Source: DASUFE01 sp036274675 (lineage in GTDB: Bacteria; Pseudomonadota; Gammaproteobacteria; HTCC5015). Taken from it: a stretch of 13,787 bases of DNA. The stretch is taken from the NCBI GenBank assembly GCA_036274675.1, contig DASUFE010000067.1, positions 1 to 13,787 of the forward strand, in the 5' to 3' direction. The position numbers and the translations under genes are program-made. The notes under the pieces are model-generated. The model saw only the letters and a list, made by a program, of their open reading frames with translations. It did no database searches and was not told the DNA's origin. Shown here piece after piece: positions 6,067 through 13,376 of this stretch; within the stretch, counting starts at the first letter, position 1, and every line of letters starts with the position of its first letter.

Positions 6067-7308
6067 ATGAATTCTAGAAAGACCCGCATCCGTTTGTTGA
6101 TATGCCTGCTGGCGGCCGGCGCAGCCTCCTGCGGCCGTGAAAATGAAGCCAGGCACGCCGTCATGGAAACCTACGCCAATATTGCGCAGGCTGTCTATCA
6201 GGATTCCCTGAAAACCGCTGTCGAACTGCAACAGGCCGTGGATGCATTTCTGAACGGGCCGAGCGCCGTCACCCACGAAGCCGTCAAGCAGGCATGGTTA
6301 CGCGCGCGCATCCCTTACGGGCAAAGCGAAGTCTTCCGTTTTGGCAATCCGAACGTGGATGAGTGGGAGATCATGGTGAACTCCTGGCCGCTGGATGAAG
6401 GACTGATCGATTATGTCGCCGGGAGTTACGAATATGAACAAGGCAATCCTCACGCCCGGGAGAACCTTATCGCCGGGACTGCGCCGATCAACGCCGATTT
6501 GCTGCGCAGCTATCATGAAAAGGACGGCGCGGAAGCCAATGTCACGACGGGCTACCATGCCATTGAATTCCTGTTATGGGGTCAGGATTTCAATCATCAG
6601 CCGACGGATCATGGTCTGCGGCCCTATACTGATTATGTGCTGGGCGAGGCTTGCAGTAACGGCAACTGCGAACGCAGGCGCGCCTATCTCAAACTGGTAA
6701 CTGAACTGCTGGTTGCGGATCTTGGCAGAATGGCGGCGGACTGGTCGGACGGGTTGGACAGTTATCGTACGCGTTTCCTGGGGCAAGATCCGAAAATTGC
6801 CTTGCGTAGCATGTTTTTCGGCATGGGCAGCCTGAGCCTGGGTGAACTGGCGGGACAGCGCATGAACGCGGCGCTGCTGGCGGGCTCACAGGAAGACGAG
6901 CATTCCTGTTTCAGCGATAACACCCATGTCGATATCGAAACCAATCTGCGCGGTATTCGTAATGTCTACCTTGGCGTATACACGCGGGTTGACGGTTCAA
7001 TTCTCAAAGGTCCCGGACTCACGGAGTTGGTGCGCACCGCATCGGAACAGGTTGATCAGAAAATGCGCAGCCAACTTGACGACAGCGCCGTCCGAGTCGG
7101 CGCAATCGTGCAAAACGCCCAGGCGGGAATCGCCTTCGATCAACAGATCCTGAACGAGCAAGGGCAGGCAACAATCCGTTCCGCCGTTGCTGCATTACGG
7201 GCGCTGACTGAAACCATTGAAGCCGCGGCGCGCGCAACCGGAGTCGACAAGCTGACCGCGCAGGGTGCGGACACGCCCCTGAATTCATCCGACAGGCCAG
7301 GCGCATGA
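6067..7308 (+). CDS. Imelysin family lipoprotein
   Basis: This 413-residue protein has a lipoprotein-type signal (LLICLLAAGAASC, Cys at about 22). The body carries family hallmarks: WLRARIPYGQSEVFRFGN (about 78-95), NSWPLDEGLIDYV, the GxHxxE motif as GYHAIE (162-167) followed by FLLWGQD, and YLGVYTRVDG with a Gly-rich PGL segment in the second repeat. Imelysins are periplasmic or outer-membrane proteins. Some were described as metallopeptidases (ICMP) and others as iron-responsive proteins; the actual reaction is uncertain. GGAG lies 6 bases before the ATG. The gene overlaps the di-heme oxidoreductase gene by ATGA, so the two are translationally coupled. It is intact although the DUF1513 gene upstream and the second imelysin downstream are broken. 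Confidence 0.92.
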   Translation: MNSRKTRIRLLICLLAAGAASCGRENEARHAVMETYANIAQAVYQDSLKTAVELQQAVDAFLNGPSAVTHEAVKQAWLRARIPYGQSEVFRFGNPNVDEWEIMVNSWPLDEGLIDYVAGSYEYEQGNPHARENLIAGTAPINADLLRSYHEKDGAEANVTTGYHAIEFLLWGQDFNHQPTDHGLRPYTDYVLGEACSNGNCERRRAYLKLVTELLVADLGRMAADWSDGLDSYRTRFLGQDPKIALRSMFFGMGSLSLGELAGQRMNAALLAGSQEDEHSCFSDNTHVDIETNLRGIRNVYLGVYTRVDGSILKGPGLTELVRTASEQVDQKMRSQLDDSAVRVGAIVQNAQAGIAFDQQILNEQGQATIRSAVAALRALTETIEAAARATGVDKLTAQGADTPLNSSDRPGA

Positions 7309-8720
7309 CACGTGCTTTCAGCATCCTTTGCCTGCTGGTTCTGCTGTCCGGCTGCTCGACACGTGAACCTGAAGTTGCAGGCGGGGAGATTCCCTCAGCG
7401 GAAACCCTTGCGGGCGGAGCGACAACCGTTTTCGACGAAAGCATCAATGCCTTTTCCTTGCCCGCTGCGAACCTCTCTATATCGCGCCGGGACCGTTTCT
7501 CCATCGGTAACTCGTTCTTCCGAAATCCCTGGGTAATCGCGCCGTCGACGACGCGCGCCCGCGATGGTTTGGGTCCGCTATACAATACAAATACCTGCCA
7601 GTCCTGCCACGTCAAGGATGGCCGCGGACAACTGCCGGCCGAAGGAGAACCCATGGTATCGGCGCTGGTGCGACTGAGCATTCCAGCGACGACCGTGGCG
7701 GAACCGGAAATTGTGCAGCACGACGGCATAGTACCGGAGCCCGTCTACGGCGGGCAGTTAAATACGCTCGCGATTCCCGGCATCAGCCCGGAGGCCCAGC
7801 CGAGGCTGCACTTTCAATATACGAGCGGACAATTCGCCGACGGTGAACGCTATGAGCTGCGCAAGCCCTTGCTCACGATCGAAGAACCCGCCTATGGAGA
7901 GCTGCATCCGCAAACCATGACTTCGCTGCGCGTGGCGCCCGCCATGATCGGCCTGGGCCTGCTGGAAGCAATCGCCGAACAGGATATTCTTGCGCATGCC
8001 GACCCCGAGGATTCCGATCACGACAGCATTTCGGGACGGCCCAACCGGGTCTGGGAGATTAAATCTCAGCGCCAGGTACTCGGGCGCTTCGGCTGGAAAG
8101 CGGGGCAACCCAGCGTACGCCAGCAGTCGGCCGGAGCCTTCGATGGCGATCTCGGTATCACCTCGACGCTCTTTCCGACACAGCCCTGCACTGAAAAGCA
8201 GACAATTTGCCGTCAGGCCCCGGCCGGCGGTGAACCTGAAATCAGCGACGAGATACTCGATTTCGTCGCGTTCTATGCGAAGACGCTGGCAGTGCCGGCA
8301 CGCCGCCGCGTGGAGGATGATGAAGTGCAACACGGCCGGCTGCTGTTTGAGGAGGCGCGCTGCGCGCTGTGCCATGTACCGCGATACCGGACAGGGCGGT
8401 TGGAAGATTTCCCGGAACTGTCAATGCAGGAGATCCATCCTTATACCGATCTGCTGCTGCATGACATGGGGGAAGGTCTGTCCGACGGACGGCCGGAGTT
8501 TGAGGCCTCGGGATCGGAGTGGCGCACGCCGCCACTGTGGGGATTAGGCCTGGTGCCGGTCGTAAACGGCCATTCATTTTTCCTGCACGACGGGCGGGCG
8601 CGCAACCTGATGGAAGCCATACTTTGGCACTCGGGCGAGGCGGAACAATCCCGGCTGCGGGTGTTGAGCATGAACGGACAGGAGCGCACGGCATTGCTAG
8701 CCTTCCTGAATTCGCTATGA
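7305..8720 (+). CDS. Di-heme oxidoreductase (DUF1111, c-type cytochrome) lipoprotein
   Basis: This 471-residue protein begins with a lipoprotein signal (LLVLLSGC, Cys17). It has two heme c attachment sites: CQSCH at 98-102 and CALCH at 353-357. Other family landmarks are FSIGNSFFRNPWVIAPS before heme 1, DGRGQLP after it, APAMIGLGLLEAI and DGISGRPN-like DHDSISGRPN in the middle, GRFGWKAGQPS, and near the end EWRTPPLWGLGLV and FLHDGRARNLMEAILWHSGEA. This is the MauG-like/di-heme oxidoreductase superfamily and a periplasmic redox role is expected; the electron partner is unknown. Its ATG overlaps the imelysin stop, and its own stop overlaps the vestigial start of the second imelysin. It normally works in one locus with two imelysins and DUF1513; here only one imelysin remains. 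Confidence 0.93.
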   Translation: MTRAFSILCLLVLLSGCSTREPEVAGGEIPSAETLAGGATTVFDESINAFSLPAANLSISRRDRFSIGNSFFRNPWVIAPSTTRARDGLGPLYNTNTCQSCHVKDGRGQLPAEGEPMVSALVRLSIPATTVAEPEIVQHDGIVPEPVYGGQLNTLAIPGISPEAQPRLHFQYTSGQFADGERYELRKPLLTIEEPAYGELHPQTMTSLRVAPAMIGLGLLEAIAEQDILAHADPEDSDHDSISGRPNRVWEIKSQRQVLGRFGWKAGQPSVRQQSAGAFDGDLGITSTLFPTQPCTEKQTICRQAPAGGEPEISDEILDFVAFYAKTLAVPARRRVEDDEVQHGRLLFEEARCALCHVPRYRTGRLEDFPELSMQEIHPYTDLLLHDMGEGLSDGRPEFEASGSEWRTPPLWGLGLVPVVNGHSFFLHDGRARNLMEAILWHSGEAEQSRLRVLSMNGQERTALLAFLNSL

Positions 8721-8965
8721 CCCTGTTTCGTGTTTCGGCATTGAAGCAACCTGCATAAAACAGGTAACGCAGGATTCGCGATCAACCTGGAAGAAAACTG
8801 CTGAAAGATATCGAGCAAATCCCCGACTTGCGGCACGCGCTGCGCGAACAGTTGGCGCAGGCAAAAGATCTTTACCGGGATGTGGCGGAACATTGCGACT
8901 TTCTGAAACTGGCGGTGCTGCCGGCATTCGATGCTCAAGTCGGTTTTAATGCCAAGGATGGAGAT
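8717..8965 (+). pseudogene. Second imelysin gene reduced to its two ends
   Basis: An ATG at 8717 overlaps the stop of the di-heme gene (ATGA). It reads MTLFRVSALKQPA and stops at 8758, as the start of a coupled gene would. In the same frame from about 8786 a piece of an imelysin C-terminus appears: LLKDIEQIPDLRHAL, then LKLAVLPAF and QVGFNAKDGD. An ALGxTLGFNAxDGD-like end is how the second imelysin of these loci normally finishes. About 300 internal codons are missing, and the expected stop after DGD is also lost, so the frame runs on to 9061. Order and coupling match the usual imelysin, di-heme, imelysin arrangement. Calling this a deletion remnant is inference from the two recognisable ends; the C-terminal match is the stronger part. 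Confidence 0.65.
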
Positions 8966-8990
8966 CAGGGCTTTCACGCACAAATATTGA

Positions 8991-9066
8991 CCCTCCTAAC
9001 GGACCGTACCATGAGTTGTTTTGTGTTGACTCCTCATTTTTTCGATACGGTCCGGAAGTAGGAGGG
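8991..9066. repeat. Long imperfect inverted repeat (about 76 bases)
   Basis: Three nested arm pairs are reverse complements: CCCTCCTA (8991-8998) with TAGGAGGG (9059-9066), CGGACCGTA (9000-9008) with TACGGTCCG (9046-9054), and ATGAG (9011-9015) with CTCAT (9033-9037). Together they make a long hairpin with small internal loops and a 17-base end loop. It sits directly after the imelysin remnant. It could be a miniature element, a strong terminator-like structure or a structured RNA. No T-run follows the outer stem, which argues against a simple terminator. Confidence 0.7.
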
Positions 9067-9310
9067 GATCTACTTCGGGAATCAATCCTAAGCCTTTCAC
9101 TTATATTTAAAAACGGGTAGTAACGTATTTGCGTGTAATACCACCACCTAAGTGATTGCCGTGGGGCATCATCATGATGCTGCTGATGATTTCTGAACTC
9201 TGCCGTCTTCGCAATCTCAGAAAATTTACTGTCGAATTTTTTCAGTATGAAATGAGTACACGCTCAAGTGGAAAGCTAATCATGCGCGACGCGCATCGCT
9301 GGGATCGCAT
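9067..9310. other. Spacer without recognised gene
   Basis: Together with 8966-8990 and the inverted repeat this leaves roughly 345 bases free of genes. Apart from the repeat I see only a small palindrome, GCATCAT C ATGATGC (9166-9180), and an AT-rich stretch around 9100. A short frame from ATG 9282 stops after ten codons. No promoter stands out for the gene at 9311. Confidence 0.5.
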
Positions 9311-9925
9311 TTGAAAAACGCACTTCCCAGGCATGTCGGATTTATCCCCGACGGAAACCGGCGTTGGGCGGACATGCGCGGCCTGGGCCGTGAAACCGGT
9401 TATGCGCACGGCGTCGAGCCGGGTTTGCTATTGATGGGAGCCTGCAGGTCTTTCGGCATCCCTGAAATATCGGTATACGGCTTCACCAAAGACAATACCA
9501 AGCGTCCTGCCGTGCAAAAGCAGGCTTTCAGTGCCGCATGCATCGCATTCGCTGAAGCGGCCTTGCATCAAGGCGCAGCATTGCTGGTAATCGGTGATAC
9601 AGCTTCGGCACAGTTTCCGCAAGAGCTTCGCCCGTACTGCACGCGGCAAGGCAACGGTCTCAAGGTCAACCTGCTGGTGAACTACGGTTGGGAGTGGGAC
9701 ATCGAGGGCCTGCGGCTCTCAGGGCGGTTGCGCTCACAGGAAGTGCCCCGCCTGGACCTGGTTATGCGCTGGGGAGGCGGCCGGCGATTGAGCGGGTTTC
9801 TGCCGATACAGTCCGTTTATGCCGATTTTTTCGTGGTCGAGGATTACTGGCCGGATTTCCGACTCGACCATTTCCATCAGGCGATGCGCTGGTACCAGAG
9901 ACAAGACCGAACTCTCGGCGGTTGA
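9311..9925 (+). CDS. Short, divergent cis-prenyltransferase (UppS-like)
   Basis: This 204-residue protein is shorter than the roughly 250 residues usual for undecaprenyl diphosphate synthase. The catalytic region is present: HVGFIPDGNRRWA (8-20) with D14 and N16, H33-G34 in GYAHG, the FTKDNTKRP motif (58-66) in place of FSSENWNRP, and MRWGGGRRLSGFLPIQSVYA (about 152-171) in place of the IRTGGExRxSNFLLWQ motif. In the latter, Arg153 and the RRLS arginines stay, but the usual Thr and Glu are Trp154 and Gly157. WPDF closes the domain. Enzymes of this family extend allylic diphosphates with isopentenyl diphosphate in cis. The shorter helical section suggests a shorter or unusual product, which is inference. 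The start is TTG; no upstream in-frame ATG or GTG exists nearby and GGGA lies 7 bases upstream. It is probably not the cell's main UppS. Confidence 0.8.
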   Translation: MKNALPRHVGFIPDGNRRWADMRGLGRETGYAHGVEPGLLLMGACRSFGIPEISVYGFTKDNTKRPAVQKQAFSAACIAFAEAALHQGAALLVIGDTASAQFPQELRPYCTRQGNGLKVNLLVNYGWEWDIEGLRLSGRLRSQEVPRLDLVMRWGGGRRLSGFLPIQSVYADFFVVEDYWPDFRLDHFHQAMRWYQRQDRTLGG

Positions 9926-9943
9926 CAGGCCGAGAGAAGTTTT
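9912..9943 (+). terminator. Hairpin at the end of the UppS-like gene
   Basis: CTCTCGGC (9912-9919) pairs perfectly with GCCGAGAG (9929-9936) across a 9-base loop, followed by AAGTTTT. The hairpin contains the stop codon at 9923-9925, so translating ribosomes would compete with its folding. It is a plausible but weak intrinsic terminator because the T-run is short. Confidence 0.5.
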
Positions 9944-10011
9944 ACGGTGAAGCGGGTAAAACCCTTGCTCATCGCGCGTTTACCCCCTCAACACTTTCGA
10001 TTGTATTGGAC

Positions 10012-10599
10012 ATGGAACAGCAACCCGCCAACCTGGAGCAGGTGCTTGAGCGGATCGGACATGCCGAAGCCAGGGCAGGCAAAGTCTCATTGCGCGCAAT
10101 CTTACGCGAGATCGAGCATCGTTCATTCGGTTCTTTGTTATTGCTGGCCGGGCTCATCACCTTCAGCCCCGTGATCGGCGATATCCCCGGCATGTCCGCA
10201 CTGATGGGGATTTTCGTGCTGCTGACCGTCGGGCAAATGCTGTTCCATCGCAAGCACTTCTGGCTGCCTCGCAGAATGCTGGATCTTTCGGTCAGGCAGG
10301 ATGCACTCTGCAAACTCCTGGAACGGCTGCACCCCACAGCCTGTTTTACCGATCGGCTGCTGCAGCCGAGGCTCAAACCCCTGGTCCAGGGTCCGGGCGG
10401 CTATATGATCGCCGTAATTTGCGCGCTGATCGCGCTTGCGATGCCGGTGCTGGAACTGGTTCCGTTCAGCGGTTACAGCACCGGTTTCGTACTGAGTCTG
10501 TTCGGCCTGTCACTGATCGGCCGCGACGGGCTGCTCGCGCTGATTGCCATAATACTGACATCCCTGTGCGTGGGTCTGGTCGTATACGGGTTATTGTAG
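10012..10599 (+). CDS. ExoD family membrane protein
   Basis: This 195-residue protein has an acidic soluble N-terminus (1-40, with SLRAILREIEHRSFGSLLLL), a first hydrophobic stretch with SPVIGDIPGMSALMGIFVLL (about 52-72), the conserved HFWLPRRMLDLSV, and then two or three membrane helices to the C-terminus (GGYMIAVICALIALAMPVLE, FSGYSTGFVLSLFGLSLIGRDG, and a last helix ending in YGLL). These are ExoD signatures: the G-D-I-P-G turn and the LPRR-type loop. The family is named for a Rhizobium gene affecting exopolysaccharide production; the molecular function is unknown. The frame is open upstream to 9688, but the longer form has no family features and overlaps the UppS-like gene, so I take the ATG at 10012. 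It lies 86 bases after the UppS-like stop, beyond the hairpin. Confidence 0.85.
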   Translation: MEQQPANLEQVLERIGHAEARAGKVSLRAILREIEHRSFGSLLLLAGLITFSPVIGDIPGMSALMGIFVLLTVGQMLFHRKHFWLPRRMLDLSVRQDALCKLLERLHPTACFTDRLLQPRLKPLVQGPGGYMIAVICALIALAMPVLELVPFSGYSTGFVLSLFGLSLIGRDGLLALIAIILTSLCVGLVVYGLL

Positions 10600-10663
10600 G
10601 TGGGGCTGGCATAATTTGCGGCATATAACTTGCCAGTAACCGCTATCAACCATAGAGGTCCGC

Positions 10664-11275
10664 ATGGAGAAAAAAATCGGAGTATTTATTGGCAGCCTGC
10701 GCAAGGATTCGTTTAACCGAAAAATGGCGAATAACCTGATCCGGCTGGCGCCGTCTTCACTTAAGCTCGAAATCGTGGAAATAGGGCACCTATCCATGTA
10801 CAACCAGGATCTGGACGGGGATCCGCCGCAGCAATGGAGCGAATTCAGGCGGCGTGTACAGGACTATGACGGAGTATTATTCCTGACTCCTGAATACAAT
10901 CGATCGGTTCCCGGCGTACTAAAAAACGCCATTGACGTCGCCTCCAGGCCCTATGGACAGAGTTCCTGGAATGGCAAGCCCGGAGCGGTGATTAGCGTAT
11001 CGCCGGGCGCCATCGGCGGATTCGGCGCGAATCACCATCTGCGCCAGTGCCTGGTATTCCTGAACGTTCCCGTCATGCAACAACCGGAAGCCTATATCGG
11101 AAACGCCAGCCAGCTGTTTGACGAGAAGGGCGCGCTGGCGAACGCGGAAACCCGGGAATTCGCCACCGGCTTCCTGGAGGTCTTTGCGGCATGGGTCGAC
11201 AGGTGTACGGATACCGACAAAGCCATTCAGTTGCAGGCAGGGCAGCGCGGTGACCGCCCGACCGCCCGCATGTAA
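10664..11275 (+). CDS. NAD(P)H-dependent FMN reductase (SsuE/ChrR-like flavoprotein)
   Basis: This 203-residue protein has a flavodoxin-like fold. GSLRKDSFNR (10-19) is the phosphate-binding loop for FMN, LTPEYNRSVPGVLKNAID (74-91) is the family signature contacting the flavin ring, and a Gly-rich SPGAIGGFGA loop follows at about 109-118. Members reduce FMN, quinones or chromate with NAD(P)H in the cytosol; the true substrate cannot be read here. The core matches the usual length of about 185, with an extra basic tail (QAGQRGDRPTARM). The ATG is preceded by AGAGG with good spacing. Neighbours are unrelated in function, so it is probably transcribed alone or with the CBS gene. Confidence 0.9.
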   Translation: MEKKIGVFIGSLRKDSFNRKMANNLIRLAPSSLKLEIVEIGHLSMYNQDLDGDPPQQWSEFRRRVQDYDGVLFLTPEYNRSVPGVLKNAIDVASRPYGQSSWNGKPGAVISVSPGAIGGFGANHHLRQCLVFLNVPVMQQPEAYIGNASQLFDEKGALANAETREFATGFLEVFAAWVDRCTDTDKAIQLQAGQRGDRPTARM

Positions 11276-11444
11276 AAGTTTCAAAACTGGAAGCTATTGC
11301 CGAATCCGGAATTAAAATTTCCGCTTCGCGCATGTTGCAAAAACTCGGGGCTGGATAGCATTGCCGTGCTGCGCGCTTGTCCCCGACGGAACCGGGTTAT
11401 CCGGCCGCTCTCCAAACTATTTAATAGTAATCCCGAAGATGTAG

Positions 11445-11451
11445 AGGAGGT
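11445..11451 (+). promoter_or_regulatory. Strong Shine-Dalgarno for the CBS gene
   Basis: AGGAGGT lies five bases before the ATG at 11457, close to the full anti-Shine-Dalgarno complement. It is the strongest ribosome site in the window, suggests high translation, and fixes the start. Confidence 0.8.
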
Positions 11452-11456
11452 GCCTA

Positions 11457-11897
11457 ATGCTTGTTACAGAAATTATGACGCTGGATCCGGCCTGCTGTAT
11501 GCCGGAAACGATGCTCCCCAAGGTCGCGCGCCTGATGGTGAATATGGATTGCGGCGAAATTCCGGTAGTTGACGATCTGGAGAACCGGCAACTGCTCGGA
11601 GTGGTTACGGATCGCGATATCGTCTGTCGCGCGATCGCGGCCGATCGGAATCCGGCTGAAGTCGAAGTCTCTGAAGTGATGACGGCTCCGGTGATCTCAG
11701 TAGGAGAGGATGCCGATTTACAGGAGTGCTACGAGAAAATGGTGCAAAATCAGATACGGCGCATTCCTGTAGTGGATTCTCAAGGCAAGATTATCGGCAT
11801 AGTCGCGCAGGCTGATATTGCCCGTGAAGCCGGGCTGCTGGAAACAGCCGGTATACTCAGGAATATTTCCAGACCCGTCAGCCGCAGCAGCATCTGA
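11457..11897 (+). CDS. Protein of two CBS domains
   Basis: The 146 residues are almost entirely a CBS pair (Bateman module). Repeat 1 is about 1-60, with IMTLDPACC, DCGEIPVVDD and LGVVTDRDIVCRAI. Repeat 2 is about 72-133, with VMTAPVISVGEDADLQE, IRRIPVVDSQGKIIGIVAQA and DIAREAG. Such modules bind adenine nucleotides (AMP, ATP, SAM) in the cleft between repeats, and stand-alone forms regulate partner proteins. The T-D-R-D motif after strand 2 of repeat 1 is a typical ribose/phosphate contact; repeat 2 has Q-A-D-I there, so perhaps one site binds ligand. A Ser-rich tail follows. No partner gene is adjacent. A hairpin sits 20 bases after the stop. Confidence 0.92.
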   Translation: MLVTEIMTLDPACCMPETMLPKVARLMVNMDCGEIPVVDDLENRQLLGVVTDRDIVCRAIAADRNPAEVEVSEVMTAPVISVGEDADLQECYEKMVQNQIRRIPVVDSQGKIIGIVAQADIAREAGLLETAGILRNISRPVSRSSI

Positions 11898-11917
11898 CCC
11901 GCCAATGTACACTTCTT

Positions 11918-11943
11918 CGGTGCCTGCCTGCGGCGAGGCACCG
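11918..11943 (+). terminator. Strong hairpin after the CBS gene
   Basis: CGGTGCCT (11918-11925) pairs with AGGCACCG (11936-11943), and inside it GCC pairs with GGC around TGC, leaving one bulged G. This is a stable GC-rich stem just after the stop codon, in the place expected for a terminator. It lacks a clear T-run, so termination may be inefficient or the hairpin may protect the 3' end. Confidence 0.5.
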
Positions 11944-12061
11944 GGAAGTTACGGTTAATTCATAAAACACCCTAAAGCGTTTCAGGTATTTAATGGATTG
12001 AGCAGTTGAGGGGCTGCTCTGATAATGCACCGTCTTTACTATTTACAATCCGTAATCGCAC

Positions 12062-12313
12062 ATGAGTTGGAATACAGACAGAAGCTGGACTTATGCACAA
12101 ATTTCCTTGCTTTGGGAAATGGCTTTGAATCGTGCCCCGATGTTGGAAATCAGTGCCAGGGTTGGCAAACCTTATGAAGAGATTTGGTCCAAAGCTGCCG
12201 AGTTAGGAGTTTCCCTGCCTGCTGAAAGACCTTTGCACAGGCGCTACATGACGATCACTCCCGCTACCGAGCCAGCAAAACCACCATATATCCCGAACAA
12301 AGTTACTGGCTGA
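12062..12313 (+). CDS. Small SANT/HTH-like protein
   Basis: The 83 residues have one compact helical domain at about 8-53: WTYAQISLLWEMALNRA, then MLEISARVGKPYEEIWSKAA, and ELGVSLP. The pattern of a leading Trp, a second helix with EIxxxVGxP, and a third helix ending KAAELGV is that of Myb/SANT- or GcrA-like helix-turn-helix domains (compare WTxEE, EIAxxLGRS, KAxxLGL). This suggests DNA or protein binding. The tail is Pro-rich and probably disordered. The ATG has no obvious Shine-Dalgarno sequence. Neighbours give no clue. I do not recognise a named family; the coding status is supported by the coherent domain pattern and moderately by length. Confidence 0.6.
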   Translation: MSWNTDRSWTYAQISLLWEMALNRAPMLEISARVGKPYEEIWSKAAELGVSLPAERPLHRRYMTITPATEPAKPPYIPNKVTG

Positions 12314-12339
12314 ACATATCCCAAGAAAGGCAGGTTATA

Positions 12340-12354
12340 GTTCTCCTTGAGAAC
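12340..12354 (+). other. Small perfect hairpin after the HTH-like gene
   Basis: GTTCTC (12340-12345) and GAGAAC (12349-12354) are perfect reverse complements around CTT, 27 bases after the stop. No proper T-run follows (CGGCTTTCC), so it is only a weak terminator candidate. The rest of 12314-12553 holds nothing I recognise. Confidence 0.35.
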
Positions 12355-12553
12355 CGGCTTTCCTGGCGCCGAGAACATCCATCAGAGTACACCCGAGAAA
12401 CGCCTGATCCCTGAGAAAAACACCCGATTCCAGCCTGAGCCAGGGGAGGAGAGCACTGCCTGGCGCAAACCGGACGACCTGACCCGGGCGACCGCGCTAC
12501 TTTATGGATTTTGCTTTTTGGCTAGTGGTTTTAGATTGCAGAAATTTTAAAGC

Positions 12554-13033
12554 CTAAGGATTCCTCTGGTTGACGATGAACTGGTCGAGTTGCTCCAACT
12601 GCTCGGGCATTCCGCCGATCGAGCCGGAGGCGAGGGCTTCATCGAGCGCTTCCTTTGAAGAATATAGATCCTGCACAGTAACCAAGGTTGTACCATCAAT
12701 TTCTTCAAAGGTCACTGTGGTAATGACCGTGGCGTTCTCGCCGCCTTCTTCGTTGGTCCAAACCAAACGCGAGTAAGGAGTTACTTCGAGATATTTGCCA
12801 AAAAACTCCATACTCTGAGAGCCCATACTGAATAGAAGGCTGTATTTTCCACCGATGCGAACATCCATTTTGCAGGACACAAGCGTTATGGGGGCTGATT
12901 TCGGCACCCACCACTTCTTAAAAAGCTCAGGGTCAGTCCAGGCCTCAAACACGAGGTGTGACGGCCCGTTAATGATGCGTGATACGACGAACTCACGCTC
13001 TGACTTTCGTTCCGCTTTTGTTTGGTTTTTCAT
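12554..13033 (-). CDS. AHSA1/SRPBCC family protein
   Basis: This 159-residue protein has the START-like (Bet v1) fold of the AHSA1 group. REFVVSRIINGPSHLVFEAW (about 13-32) is the first strand and helix, followed by TDPELFKKWWVPKS, then DVRIGGKYSLLF, and the strand motifs FFGKYLEVTPYSRLVWTNEEG and TVTFEEIDGTTLVTV. It ends in a long C-terminal helix (MPEQLEQLDQF) that closes the cavity. Despite the family name, bacterial members are not known Hsp90 activators; they probably bind a hydrophobic ligand, which cannot be named here. It overlaps the ArsR gene by 41 bases, a very common ArsR/SRPBCC pairing, so the regulator probably controls this gene as one operon. Confidence 0.92.
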   Translation of the reverse strand: MKNQTKAERKSEREFVVSRIINGPSHLVFEAWTDPELFKKWWVPKSAPITLVSCKMDVRIGGKYSLLFSMGSQSMEFFGKYLEVTPYSRLVWTNEEGGENATVITTVTFEEIDGTTLVTVQDLYSSKEALDEALASGSIGGMPEQLEQLDQFIVNQRNP

Positions 13034-13376
13034 TTGTTCCCTTCTTCTGTTTAAGTTCCTGGACGACAGCTTCCAGTGCGTCGAAGCGTCTGTCCCAGAT
13101 TTCTTTGTATCTTTCGATCCAAGCCGTTTCCGAATCCAGGCGATGGGAGCCGAGCTTGCAGGATCGCACCCGACCTACCTTCTCGGTCCTCACAAGGCCG
13201 GCTTGCTCCAGGATGCTGACGTGCTTCTTCATGCCCGTCAGAGACATATGAAATTGTTCGGCGAGACTCGTAATTGAAGCGTCCCCTCGGCCTAGTTGCA
13301 GGAGAACTTCACGCCGGGTGGAGTCCGATAGCGCGGCAAAGGTTTGATCAAGTCGATTTTTTGAATACTGAACCAT
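12993..13376 (-). CDS. ArsR family winged-helix repressor
   Basis: From the ATG at 13376 the protein has 127 residues. The ArsR core is clear: FAALSDSTRREVLLQL (about 13-28), SITSLAEQFHMSLTGMKKHV (about 35-54, the helix-turn-helix), LEQAGLVRTEKVGRVRSCKL (the wing) and a C-terminal dimerisation helix (IWDRRFDALEAVVQELKQ). No metal-binding Cys cluster (CxC in helix 3) is present, only one Cys in the wing. It is therefore probably not a metal sensor but one of the AHSA1-linked group. An in-frame TTG at 13412 would extend it by 12 residues, but that TTG is part of the promoter -35 box. The gene overlaps the AHSA1 gene by 41 bases. A palindrome covers its start codon, suggesting autorepression. 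Confidence 0.9.
   Translation of the reverse strand: MVQYSKNRLDQTFAALSDSTRREVLLQLGRGDASITSLAEQFHMSLTGMKKHVSILEQAGLVRTEKVGRVRSCKLGSHRLDSETAWIERYKEIWDRRFDALEAVVQELKQKKGTNEKPNKSGTKVRA

Noticed and set aside
7019..8375. Minus-strand frames of 205-236 codons opposite the imelysin and di-heme genes
   Set aside because: Antisense to heme-binding and imelysin motifs; Arg/Ser/Pro-rich shadow translation typical of GC-rich DNA.
9688..10011. N-terminal extension of the ExoD frame by 108 codons
   Set aside because: It overlaps the UppS-like gene out of frame, has no family similarity, and the ATG at 10012 gives the usual ExoD length.
12347..12550. A 67-codon plus-strand frame
   Set aside because: No domain, no ribosome site, low-complexity polar composition and a chance-like tail; not enough to call a gene.
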